Notes: generated by a model from the letters alone, not told the origin. A stretch of 10,851 bases of DNA from Desulfobacteraceae bacterium (GCA_011042035.1 DQZA01000288.1:1-10851); one strand, 5' to 3'. Shown: positions 1 through 6,059, numbered from the stretch's first letter. Translations and numbers: made by a program.

Positions 1-42
1 CCCGAATTGTATAGGCTCTTGACTAAGGAAAAGGAGTCCTAG
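1..42 (+). CDS. Possible C-terminal end of an upstream gene (partial)
   Basis: Frame 1 from the window edge reads PELYRLLTKEKES and then a TAG stop. The peptide has a normal protein-like composition, while the other two + frames stop within the first 21 bases. The gene would run from outside the window and converge on dsrC, with about 50 bases between this stop and the terminator hairpin at 95-127. Thirteen residues are too few to assign a family, and a chance open stretch of this length is quite possible. Confidence 0.35.
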   Translation, partial: PELYRLLTKEKES

Positions 43-84
43 ACCAGGAAGCCAAGGGCTGTCTTATAACCCAGTGGCTATTTA

Positions 85-127
85 GGAAAAATAAGGAGCG
101 CAAGAGGCCATTCGCCTTTTGCGCTCC
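85..127 (-). terminator. Rho-independent terminator of dsrC
   Basis: Bases 95-108 (GGAGCGCAAGAGGC) pair with 114-127 (GCCTTTTGCGCTCC) over 14 positions with one G-U wobble and a 5-base loop. Read on the - strand the stem is followed by TTATTTTTCC, a U-rich tail. It lies 36 bases beyond the dsrC stop codon, where a terminator for that gene is expected. On the + strand the tail is not U-rich, so it probably acts mainly on dsrC. Confidence 0.88.
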
Positions 128-162
128 AATTGGTTGAAGTGATAAATAATTAGAAGAGGTTT

Positions 163-480
163 TTACACGCAACCGGTAGGCTTGGGTAGTCCAGCCATCT
201 TACAGGCTCCCTTACCTGGGCCAGAGGGGAAAAGTTCGTAGATCTTCTTGAGCTTAAATCCGGTGACCTTCGAAAGAATCCTTACCATTGGGGCGATACC
301 GTTCTTCTTGTAGTAATCCTGAAGCACATTAATAACTTTCCAGTGCTCATCGGTCAGTTCTTCGATTCCCTCTGTTTGCTTCACATGGCGGACCCAGGCC
401 TCATTCCAGTTCTTGAAATCGTCAATGAAACCGTCCTCGTCAACGTTGAAGGTGTGGCCTTCGAATTCTACTGTTGGCAT
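163..480 (-). CDS. dsrC: DsrC, sulfur-carrier partner of dissimilatory sulfite reductase
   Basis: This small cytoplasmic protein (105 residues, the usual length in sulfate reducers) accepts sulfur from DsrAB as a trisulfide between its two C-terminal cysteines; the membrane complex DsrMKJOP then reduces it. The sequence keeps the family's flexible C-terminal arm: Cys93 in KGACKMAG and the penultimate Cys104 in PKPTGCV, ten residues apart, which is the redox-active pair of true DsrC and not a TusE-like form with one cysteine. The N-terminal DEDGFIDDFKNWNEAW stretch and the central GIAPMVRILSKVTGFKLK helix-turn-helix-like region are also typical. The ATG at 480 has a good Shine-Dalgarno sequence (AAGGAGG, ending near 490). 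dsrC sits 94 bases downstream of dsrN on the same strand, but it has its own strong promoter at 550-578 and its own terminator, so much of its transcript is probably monocistronic. Confidence 0.97.
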   Translation of the reverse strand: MPTVEFEGHTFNVDEDGFIDDFKNWNEAWVRHVKQTEGIEELTDEHWKVINVLQDYYKKNGIAPMVRILSKVTGFKLKKIYELFPSGPGKGACKMAGLPKPTGCV

Positions 481-549
481 AGTGACTTTCCTCCTTTTTT
501 ATTTTGGTATTGCTACGAGCTTTCTTTCACAAATTTGTTTGAATTGTTG

Positions 550-578
550 CTTATAAACCAAAATTTTTTTTCTGTCAA
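550..578 (-). promoter_or_regulatory. Sigma70-type promoter of dsrC
   Basis: On the - strand TTGACA (578-573), a 17-base spacer and TATAAG (555-550) form a near-consensus housekeeping promoter. The -35 box overlaps the dsrN stop codon: the TGA at 577-575 lies inside TTGACA. Transcription should start near 543, giving a leader of about 60 bases. Both hexamers are identical to those of the dsrA promoter. The spacer carries an A-tract/T-tract (eight A then TTTT), which is likely to bend. Confidence 0.75.
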
Positions 579-2002
579 TTCCTCTTTTCAGATTCCCAAA
601 ATTTTTTCTGGGCATTAAATGCCTTTGCCACCTTGAGTATTCGTTTGGCCCAATCAGGATTCCCACCCGCGTGGATGTGTGTGTAAGTGGCAAGCAGATT
701 CTTCTTTTGCAACCCGTCGTTCATACCATCTATTCCATTGCCCCTGAGGACCCTGAAAACGGGCTCTAACGCCGCGTCTCTTGCAAGGATAGGCCTTGAG
801 TAATGAAATTCATGTCCTTTCAGTATTTCGCCCGGTCTGTAGTAAGGGTTCTGGTTTACGGTTTCAAGAATTGTGTACCCGTGCCCCTGGGGCTTTCTCT
901 CCAAGGCAAATGATACGGGTAGGGCTCCCGCCATTGGGAAAGTTTTGCCACCTATAAGCAGTTCTTTCCCCAAGAACATGAATCCGCCGCATTCAGCATA
1001 AACAGGGAGGCCGCGCTCAATTGCCTTTCTCAGATCCTCTCTGAAGCCCAAGTTTTCTGCGAGGGCCTCGGCCTGAGTTTCCGGGAATCCACCGCCAACA
1101 TAAAGGGCATCGATATCTGGCAGAGAAGGTGATTGGATCGAGTTAATTTCGATTAACTCCGCCCCAAAATCGTGAAGGCCTGCAAGATTTTCGGGGTAGT
1201 AAAACCAAAATACGCTATCCTTGATAACGCCTACCTTTGGGCGTCGGCCATTCAGAATTTTCAGCCCTTCAGAGTCCTCGGGCAGCGTTGCCTGTGGAGA
1301 GATCGGGCCAGCCCCTTTCATGATTTCCAAGATTTTTTCAGCGTCCAGTTGATTCCTAACAAGGTTTCTAGTCCAATCGATGGCCTTTTTTGCAAGGGCT
1401 CTTTCATGATGTGGGACTAGGCCCATGTGCCTCTCCGGGAATGGGTTTTCCTTTTTCCTGGGTATTGCTCCTACGACAGGAATATCACAGTAATGTTCGA
1501 TGGTTTGCCTTATTAGTTTTTCCTGCCTTCCGGTGGCCACCCGATTGATTACTATCCCTGCAATGGACAGATCGGGGTCGAAACTTTGGCAGCCTTTTAC
1601 CAAAGCTGCCGTTGTTCTGGTGACCATGGTGGCATCGACTACTAATAGTACCGGCGATGCCAGCGTCTTGGCTAGTTCCGCAGTGCTGCATGTGCCTTCA
1701 ATGTTTACCCCGTCAAAAAGCCCTCTATTTCCTTCTATCAATGCAAAATCTGTATTTTTCGTGTACTTTAAGAAAGAGCTAATTATCTGGTCCTCAGTCA
1801 TCAAAAATGGGTCAAGATTATAGCATGGTGTACTGGCAGCAAAGGAGAGCCAGCCAGCATCAATAAAATCAGGCCCCTTTTTAAAGGGGGTTACGGAAAG
1901 GCCCATGTCTTTCCACAAGGATATGAGTCCCAGCGATACGATCGTCTTGCCGGAGCCCCCTCTAAGGGCCGCGATGGTAATCCGGGGCAGGAAGAGATTC
2001 AT
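575..2002 (-). CDS. dsrN: DsrN: CbiA-type cobyrinate/siroheme a,c-amidotransferase
   Basis: The 475-residue protein is a two-domain glutamine-dependent amide synthase of the CobB/CbiA family. The N-terminal ATP-binding domain has the P-loop RGGSGKT (residues 14-20), the family stretch KGPDFIDAGW (42-51) with NLDPFL (62-67), and an IEGNRGLFDG motif (89-98). The C-terminal class I glutaminase-like domain has its nucleophile at Cys338 in YAECGGFMFLG and the partner histidines in THIHAGG (441-447). In cobalamin synthesis the family amidates cobyrinic acid; the homologue DsrN in sulfur bacteria is thought to amidate siroheme for DsrAB. The position between dsrC and dsrAB, with no other cobalamin gene nearby, favours DsrN. 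The ATG at 2002 is the first in-frame start after an open stretch without start codons; it has only a weak ribosome site of its own. A role in B12 synthesis cannot be excluded. Confidence 0.88.
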   Translation of the reverse strand: MNLFLPRITIAALRGGSGKTIVSLGLISLWKDMGLSVTPFKKGPDFIDAGWLSFAASTPCYNLDPFLMTEDQIISSFLKYTKNTDFALIEGNRGLFDGVNIEGTCSTAELAKTLASPVLLVVDATMVTRTTAALVKGCQSFDPDLSIAGIVINRVATGRQEKLIRQTIEHYCDIPVVGAIPRKKENPFPERHMGLVPHHERALAKKAIDWTRNLVRNQLDAEKILEIMKGAGPISPQATLPEDSEGLKILNGRRPKVGVIKDSVFWFYYPENLAGLHDFGAELIEINSIQSPSLPDIDALYVGGGFPETQAEALAENLGFREDLRKAIERGLPVYAECGGFMFLGKELLIGGKTFPMAGALPVSFALERKPQGHGYTILETVNQNPYYRPGEILKGHEFHYSRPILARDAALEPVFRVLRGNGIDGMNDGLQKKNLLATYTHIHAGGNPDWAKRILKVAKAFNAQKKFWESEKRN

Positions 2003-2016
2003 TGTTGTCTGCTCAT
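1999..2016 (-). other. Possible five-codon leader ORF coupled to dsrN
   Basis: ATG at 2016-2014 opens a tiny frame, MSRQQ, whose TGA stop overlaps the dsrN start as ATGA (2002-1999). A better Shine-Dalgarno-like stretch (AGGTGGAAG, about 2035-2027) precedes the mini-ORF, while dsrN itself has only GAG at a usable distance. Ribosomes could load at the mini-ORF and restart on dsrN. This is inferred from spacing alone and may be coincidence. Confidence 0.25.
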
Positions 2017-2043
2017 GTTTTCTTGGCTTCCACCTATGATGAG

Positions 2044-2072
2044 CAGATAGTGCTTGAGCACTCGATTGTCAA
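2044..2072 (-). promoter_or_regulatory. Promoter of dsrN
   Basis: On the - strand a consensus -35 box TTGACA (2072-2067) is followed after 17 bases by TATCTG (2049-2044), a poor -10 box matching TATAAT at three positions. A start near 2037 would leave a leader of about 35 bases before dsrN. The two -35 boxes of dsrN and dsrA lie back to back, 22 bases apart. The weak -10 and the inverted repeat that fills the spacer suggest a controlled promoter. Confidence 0.55.
2049..2062. promoter_or_regulatory. Candidate operator inside the dsrN promoter spacer
   Basis: AGTGCT-TG-AGCACT is an inverted repeat with perfect 6-base arms and a 2-base centre. It sits exactly between the -35 and -10 boxes of the predicted dsrN promoter, touching the -10. 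A dimeric regulator bound here would block RNA polymerase. I do not recognise the sequence as a known regulator's site. Confidence 0.4.
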
Positions 2073-2087
2073 TAGAAATATCAGTGT

Positions 2088-2105
2088 TTTTTTGTTGACA
2101 AAAAA
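2088..2105. promoter_or_regulatory. Candidate operator or bent DNA at the dsrA -35 box
   Basis: TTTTTTGT-TG-ACAAAAAA is an inverted repeat with perfect 8-base arms and a 2-base centre. It overlaps the dsrA -35 box (2095-2100). It could be a regulator site or simply paired T- and A-tracts that curve the promoter. Its TG centre matches that of the repeat at 2049-2062. Confidence 0.35.
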
Positions 2106-2124
2106 CAATTGATTTAGCTATAAG
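2095..2124 (+). promoter_or_regulatory. Sigma70-type promoter of the dsrABD operon
   Basis: A consensus -35 box TTGACA (2095-2100), an 18-base spacer and TATAAG (2119-2124) form a strong housekeeping promoter. The start would lie near 2131, giving a leader of about 210 bases before dsrA, unusually long for such a gene. The hexamers are identical to those before dsrC. Confidence 0.7.
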
Positions 2125-2182
2125 TGACGACTTAAGCATTTGGAAAATAAACTAGTTCCAATATTCACAAATAGTTACCCAG

Positions 2183-2213
2183 GGAATTGGCCCGATTGGG
2201 CCGACACGATTCC
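2183..2213 (+). promoter_or_regulatory. Hairpin in the dsrA leader
   Basis: GGCCC (2189-2193) and GGGCC (2198-2202) pair around the tetraloop GATT. An outer stem, GGAAT (2183-2187) with ATTCC (2209-2213), can stack beyond an asymmetric internal loop. No U-run follows, so it is not a terminator. It is the only GC-rich structure in the AT-rich leader and may protect or fold the 5' end of the dsrABD message. Confidence 0.4.
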
Positions 2214-2220
2214 GAAAGGT

Positions 2221-2320
2221 TGAAAAACATTTTGGTGGGAAAATTTTTTGGGAGGAGGTGAAGGATAACAGATTTATTTTTTTGGTTATTAATTACTACT
2301 TAACGGACCAAAATTTTTCA
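2221..2320 (+). promoter_or_regulatory. Long-range inverted repeat in the dsrA leader enclosing an orphan Shine-Dalgarno sequence
   Basis: TGAAAAA-CA-TTTTGGT (2221-2236) pairs with ACCAAAA-TTTTTCA (2307-2320), giving 14 pairs with a 2-base bulge. The right arm ends six bases before the dsrA ribosome site (AAGGAGG, 2327-2333). The 70-base loop holds GGAGGAGGTGAAGG (2251-2264), an excellent match to the anti-Shine-Dalgarno, but no ATG, GTG or TTG follows at a usable distance. The structure could present or hide ribosome binding, or mark an RNA processing site. The stem is AT-rich, so its stability is uncertain. Confidence 0.4.
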
Positions 2321-2341
2321 TAGCAGAAGGAGGCGTTCATA

Positions 2342-3760
2342 ATGGCTTTTGAACCTAGAGAACCACAAAAAGAGCTAAAGTATGATGAGTTAAGGATTTA
2401 CACGGATGAAGAGCTCAATAATTATACCGAGGAAGAGCTCAAGAATTTCAAGATCAAGCATGATATCCCTGATGTTGAGGAGCTGGAGAAAGGGCCATGG
2501 CCTAGCTTTGTGGCAGATGCCAAAAGGGAAGCCCTTCACCGCCAGAAGCTGCCCGAGGACCGTATGATGATTGCAAGAGAGTGCGTCGAGGATTTACTCG
2601 GGCAACTTCAACTTTCGTTCGACGACGGTGAAACGCATTGGAAGCATGGTGGTATCGTGGGTGTGTTCGGGTACGGCGGAGGTGTAATAGGCCGCTATTC
2701 GGATGTACCTGAGAAGTATCCTTCAATCGCACATTTCCATACTATGCGTGTGAATCAGCCGGCGAGCAAGTTTTACAATACTGATTATCTGAGAAGCATT
2801 TGCGACCTTTGGGAATACCGGGGAAGTGGGCTTATGAATATGCATGGTTCCACTGGTGATATTATTTTCTTGGGTACTTTTACCGAGCAATTGGAACCCA
2901 TTTTTTATGAATTGACTCATGTGTTGCAGCAGGATCTGGGCGGGTCCGGTTCGAATCTGAGAACCCCTTCATGTTGCGTGGGTAGAGCACGCTGTGAGTG
3001 GGCCTGCTTTGACACTCAAGATATGTGCTACGAGCTGACCCATTATTATCAGGACGAGCTGCACCGGCCCGCATTTCCTTACAAGTTCAAGTTCAAATTT
3101 GATGGCTGCCCCAACTGCTGCGTGGCTTCAATTGCGCGAGCCGATATGTCCTTTATTGGAACTTGGCGCGATGAGATCCGCATAGACCAAGAGGCAGTTC
3201 AGGCATATATAAATGGAGAAATTGCCCCTAATGGTGGCGCCCATGCTGGCAAGGATTGGGGTAAGTTCGATATCCAAAAGGAAGTTATTGATCTTTGCCC
3301 GACAAAGTGCATGCGGATGGAAGACGGAAAATTGGTGATTGATAATAAGGAATGCACGAGATGCATGCATTGCATTAATGTCATGCCTCAGGCATTACGT
3401 CCGGGAACCGATACCGGTGTGAGCATCCTCTTTGGCGCAAAGGCACCAATTCTTGAAGGTGCTCAAATGTCCATGTTGACTATTCCTTTTATGAAGGTTG
3501 AACCACCATATGACAATGTGAAAGAACTCATTGAAAAGGTTTGGGATTGGTGGATGGAAGAAGGGAAGAACCGTGAGCGACTAGGCGAGCTGATACAACG
3601 TTATGGCGTACCCAAGTTCCTGGAGGTGATTGAGGTTCCACCCATGCCACAGATGGTCAAAGAACCCAGAAGCAATCCCTATATATTCTGGAAGGAAGAA
3701 GACGTACCTGGCGGATGGCAGAGAGACATCAAAGACTACCGAGCCAAACATAAGAGATAG
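2342..3760 (+). CDS. dsrA: Dissimilatory sulfite reductase alpha subunit
   Basis: DsrA pairs with DsrB in the cytoplasmic alpha2beta2 enzyme that reduces sulfite at a siroheme-[4Fe-4S] centre. The cofactor ligands are seen as Cys212 and Cys218 (CCVGRARC) and Cys256 and Cys260 (GCPNCC). The inserted ferredoxin domain has CPTKCM (from Cys319) and CTRCMHC (338-344) for a second [4Fe-4S] cluster. Conserved blocks include THWKHGGIVGVFGYGGG, GSGSNLRTP and HRPAFPYKFKFKF. At 472 residues it is about 35 longer than the 437-residue D. vulgaris protein as I recall it. All ligand positions are shifted by exactly 35, so the extra length is an acidic N-terminal arm (residues 1-45) with a tandem repeat. The ATG at 2342 has a strong ribosome site (AAGGAGG, 8 bases upstream). 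The TAG stop lies within the dsrB ribosome site, which couples translation of the two subunits. Confidence 0.98.
   Translation: MAFEPREPQKELKYDELRIYTDEELNNYTEEELKNFKIKHDIPDVEELEKGPWPSFVADAKREALHRQKLPEDRMMIARECVEDLLGQLQLSFDDGETHWKHGGIVGVFGYGGGVIGRYSDVPEKYPSIAHFHTMRVNQPASKFYNTDYLRSICDLWEYRGSGLMNMHGSTGDIIFLGTFTEQLEPIFYELTHVLQQDLGGSGSNLRTPSCCVGRARCEWACFDTQDMCYELTHYYQDELHRPAFPYKFKFKFDGCPNCCVASIARADMSFIGTWRDEIRIDQEAVQAYINGEIAPNGGAHAGKDWGKFDIQKEVIDLCPTKCMRMEDGKLVIDNKECTRCMHCINVMPQALRPGTDTGVSILFGAKAPILEGAQMSMLTIPFMKVEPPYDNVKELIEKVWDWWMEEGKNRERLGELIQRYGVPKFLEVIEVPPMPQMVKEPRSNPYIFWKEEDVPGGWQRDIKDYRAKHKR
2399..2446 (+). repeat. 24-base tandem duplication encoding the DsrA N-terminal arm
   Basis: Bases 2399-2422 and 2423-2446 match at 20 of 24 positions and encode YTDEELNN and YTEEELKN (DsrA residues 20-35). 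The differences include silent changes and conservative replacements, so the duplication is old or under selection to keep the acidic helix-like pattern. It lies wholly within the arm that the D. vulgaris protein lacks. Confidence 0.7.
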
Positions 3761-3772
3761 GAGGTATATACG

Positions 3773-4957
3773 ATGGCACTTTCGACTGAGAGATTGGGCA
3801 GATATAATCCTGACAAACCAATGGAGAATAGGATCACGGACCTTGGCCCGAGGCATTTTTGGCAATATTTTCCACCAATTATCCAGAAAAATTATGGTAA
3901 ATGGAAATATCATGAAATCTTGGAGCCTGGTGTATTGGTGCATGTTTCTGAGACAGGTGATAAGGTTTTTACGGTGAGGTGCGGTGGATGCCGGTTTATG
4001 AGTGTGGAGCATGTGCGTGAGATTTGCGAGATAGCTGACAAATATTGCGACGGCTACGTCCGGTTTACCACTCGTAATAATATTGAGTTTATGGTGGATA
4101 GCCCTGAGAAGCTTGAGGCCTTAAAGAAGGACCTCATGAGCCGCAAGCATGTTTCTGGTAGCTACAAGTTCCCCATCGGAGGCACAGGCGCAGGACTTAC
4201 CAATATCGTACATACCCAAGGTTACCTCCATTGTCATACCCCAGCAACCGATGCTTCTTCTATGGTGAAGGCGGTATTGGACGAGCTATTCGAGTATTTT
4301 CAAGGAATGACATTTCCCGCTCAAGTGCGGATCTCCATGGCCTGCTGTTTGAATATGTGCGGTGCAGTTCACTGTTCTGACATCGCATTACTAGGATACC
4401 ACAGGAAGCCTCCAGTTATTGACCATGAAGTAATAGAGGCAATGTGTGAGATTCCGCTGGTAATCGCAGCTTGTCCCACGGGTGCAATTTCTCCGGCAAA
4501 GACCGAGGATGGCAAAAAAACGGTAAAGATTAAGCAAGAGCGTTGCATGTTCTGTGGAAACTGTTATACAATGTGTCTAGCGGTGCCTCTGTCGGATAAA
4601 GAGGGTGACGGTGTGACCATACTTGCGGGTGGAAAGGTCTCAAATAGAATTCATCCCCCCAAGTTTTCCAAGGTGGTGGTACCATACCTGCCAAATAATT
4701 TCCCTAGATATCCTGAGGTGTGCCAGACAGTGAAGAAGATCTTGGAGGCCTATGCCTCCGATGCAAAGAAATATGAGAGAATCGGAGACTGGGCAGAAAG
4801 AATAGGATGGGAAAAGTTCTTTGAAAAATGTGATCTTCCCTTTACAGAACACCTTATTGATGATTATAGACTGGCTTATGACACTTACAGGACTTCCACG
4901 CAGTTCAAGTACACCGAAGCAGCATGGGAAGTCTCAAAAGCGGCAGGAGGCATTTAG
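3773..4957 (+). CDS. dsrB: Dissimilatory sulfite reductase beta subunit
   Basis: DsrB carries the catalytically active siroheme site of the DsrAB enzyme. In the 394-residue product the cluster ligands are Cys154 (YLHCHTPATDAS) and Cys191, Cys192 and Cys196 (CCLNMCGAVHCSD). These are three residues on from the D. vulgaris positions I remember. A ferredoxin domain follows with CPTGAI (Cys234) and CMFCGNCYTMC (258-268). RFTTRNNIEF (97-106) and GGTGAGLTNIVHTQG (136-150) are typical substrate/cofactor blocks. The C-terminal part (about 310-394) is helical and slightly longer than in D. vulgaris (381 residues). The ATG at 3773 follows TAGGAGGT (3758-3765), which contains the dsrA stop codon. No truncation or lost ligand is seen. 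Confidence 0.98.
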   Translation: MALSTERLGRYNPDKPMENRITDLGPRHFWQYFPPIIQKNYGKWKYHEILEPGVLVHVSETGDKVFTVRCGGCRFMSVEHVREICEIADKYCDGYVRFTTRNNIEFMVDSPEKLEALKKDLMSRKHVSGSYKFPIGGTGAGLTNIVHTQGYLHCHTPATDASSMVKAVLDELFEYFQGMTFPAQVRISMACCLNMCGAVHCSDIALLGYHRKPPVIDHEVIEAMCEIPLVIAACPTGAISPAKTEDGKKTVKIKQERCMFCGNCYTMCLAVPLSDKEGDGVTILAGGKVSNRIHPPKFSKVVVPYLPNNFPRYPEVCQTVKKILEAYASDAKKYERIGDWAERIGWEKFFEKCDLPFTEHLIDDYRLAYDTYRTSTQFKYTEAAWEVSKAAGGI

Positions 4958-4996
4958 TCGATATTTACTTTTACCCCATAGTTTGGAGCGGTCAAA

Positions 4997-5227
4997 ATGG
5001 AAGACATTAAAAAAGCGATTATAGAGTTTGCTGAGTCGAGTAAAAAGACAAAATTTTACTTCAAAGACCTTGAAAAGGCTGTACAAAAAACACTGCCGGA
5101 CGTAAAAGCAAGGCAGATCAAAAAGGCTGCCACCGAATTGATCAACGAAGGGAAACTGATCTATTTTTCCACGGGCAGTACTACGATGTACGGCCTAAAA
5201 GGAAGGGGAGTAACTGAGGATCACTAG
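4997..5227 (+). CDS. dsrD: DsrD, winged-helix activator of DsrAB
   Basis: The 76-residue basic protein matches DsrD in size (78 in D. vulgaris) and in pattern: KKTKFYFKDLEKAVQK, then VKARQIKKAATELINEGKL (a recognition-helix-like segment), then a beta-wing with STGSTTMYGLKGRG. DsrD folds as a winged helix but is reported to bind and allosterically activate DsrAB. Its presence is a marker of the reductive rather than the sulfur-oxidising pathway. The ATG at 4997 has GGAG eight bases upstream and lies 39 bases after dsrB with no terminator between, so it is the third gene of the operon. The operon terminator begins 47 bases after its stop. Confidence 0.93.
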   Translation: MEDIKKAIIEFAESSKKTKFYFKDLEKAVQKTLPDVKARQIKKAATELINEGKLIYFSTGSTTMYGLKGRGVTEDH

Positions 5228-5274
5228 CTCTTACTTTCTTTTATATTGAGGTCAGAAAAACACGAAGTGCCTTT

Positions 5275-5313
5275 AAGAGGTCGCTGTCCAAGGGGAGACT
5301 GCGACCTCTTTTC
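5275..5313 (+). terminator. Rho-independent terminator of dsrABD
   Basis: AAGAGGTCGC (5275-5284) pairs perfectly with GCGACCTCTT (5301-5310). The 16-base loop can form a further GTC/GAC pairing. The stem runs straight into TTCTTT, extending the U-rich tail. It ends the dsrABD unit and separates it from the TPR gene. Confidence 0.85.
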
Positions 5314-5314
5314 T

Positions 5315-5356
5315 TTCGCCCAACTAACAGCATTTGCTCGCCGGACCCTGGGCGAA
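5315..5356 (+). promoter_or_regulatory. Second stem-loop between dsrD and the TPR gene
   Basis: TTCGCCCA (5315-5322) pairs with TGGGCGAA (5349-5356) around a 26-base loop that holds a small AGCA-TT-TGCT repeat (5329-5338). It starts two bases after the terminator tail and has no U-run behind it. It lies 46 bases before the TPR gene and could be a leader structure or a processing site. I found no convincing promoter for the TPR gene in this gap. Confidence 0.4.
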
Positions 5357-5402
5357 GACAGAATCTGAGTAATATTGAACTGACGTTTGTGAGGGGGAAG
5401 GT

Positions 5403-6029
5403 ATGAAAAAGCCACAAGATGCAGAATCCTTCATTGCGGAGCAAAAAAGGATACTTGCTGATAACCCTGAGTGCGCTAATTCAAGCTATAACCTTGGGGT
5501 TGCCTTGATGAAGGAGGGAAGGTTAGATGAGGCCATTGAAGCCTTTAATGATGCTGTAACCAACAGTGGCAGGATGTTTGAAGGGTATGTTAATCTAGGT
5601 TACATATTCTTTAAGAAGGGCCGCATGGACAAGGTGATTGAGGCGAATCTTCGGGCAATCGAGATAGAGCCCAGATATGCAAGGGGTTATGCTAACCTCG
5701 GTTTTGCTTACCTCCAATTGGCCGAGACAGATAAAGCTATTGAGGCGCTTGAAAAGGCCATTGAACTTAATCCAAAGATAGCTCAGGCTTGGAATAACTT
5801 GACCAATGCGTATTTACAAAAAGGCGATATTGACAAGGCGATTGAAACCGGGGAAAAACTTGTTGGGTTAGCTCCTGATTTTGGCTTGGGGCACAACAAT
5901 CTGGCGGTTGCCTACTATCACAAAGGCGAATATGAAAAGGCAGTAAGACATGCAGATTTGGCGTTGTCCAATGGTTTTGAAGTTCACCCCGATTTTTTGG
6001 AGCTTTTAAAGCCCCATAGGAAATCCTAA
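5403..6029 (+). CDS. TPR-repeat protein
   Basis: The 208-residue protein is almost entirely tetratricopeptide repeats, about five: residues 26-59, 60-93, 94-127, 128-161 and 162-195. Typical signatures are ANSSYNLGVALMKEGRLDEAI, GYANLGFAYLQ and AWNNLTNAYLQKGDIDKAIE. There is no signal peptide or membrane segment, so it should be a cytoplasmic scaffold for protein-protein contacts. The ATG at 5403 follows a purine-rich ribosome site (GAGGGGGAAGG). It lies 175 bases after dsrD beyond a strong terminator, so it is probably a separate unit or depends on readthrough. A YkgJ-type gene follows after 30 bases, and the two are likely co-transcribed. The partner protein is unknown; a role in DsrAB assembly is conceivable only from position. 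Confidence 0.88.
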   Translation: MKKPQDAESFIAEQKRILADNPECANSSYNLGVALMKEGRLDEAIEAFNDAVTNSGRMFEGYVNLGYIFFKKGRMDKVIEANLRAIEIEPRYARGYANLGFAYLQLAETDKAIEALEKAIELNPKIAQAWNNLTNAYLQKGDIDKAIETGEKLVGLAPDFGLGHNNLAVAYYHKGEYEKAVRHADLALSNGFEVHPDFLELLKPHRKS

Positions 6030-6059
6030 TTATATGCAACATGGTGGTGGGAAAAAATC

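Noticed and set aside
575..2002. Cobalamin-pathway cbiA as the identity of the amidotransferase gene
   Set aside because: It was considered because the family is the same. No other cobalamin gene is in the window, and the flanking genes are dsrC and dsrA, so DsrN is preferred though not proven.
2093..2109. Rex-like site (TTGTT...AACAA) at the dsrA promoter
   Set aside because: The arms are 5 bases with a 7-base gap, total 17, and do not fit the 18-base Rex pattern as I know it; the TG-centred palindrome at 2088-2105 is the better description.
3581..4012. Long open frames on the strand opposite dsrA and dsrB
   Set aside because: They mirror well-conserved DsrA and DsrB codons, have no ribosome sites, and their products resemble nothing.
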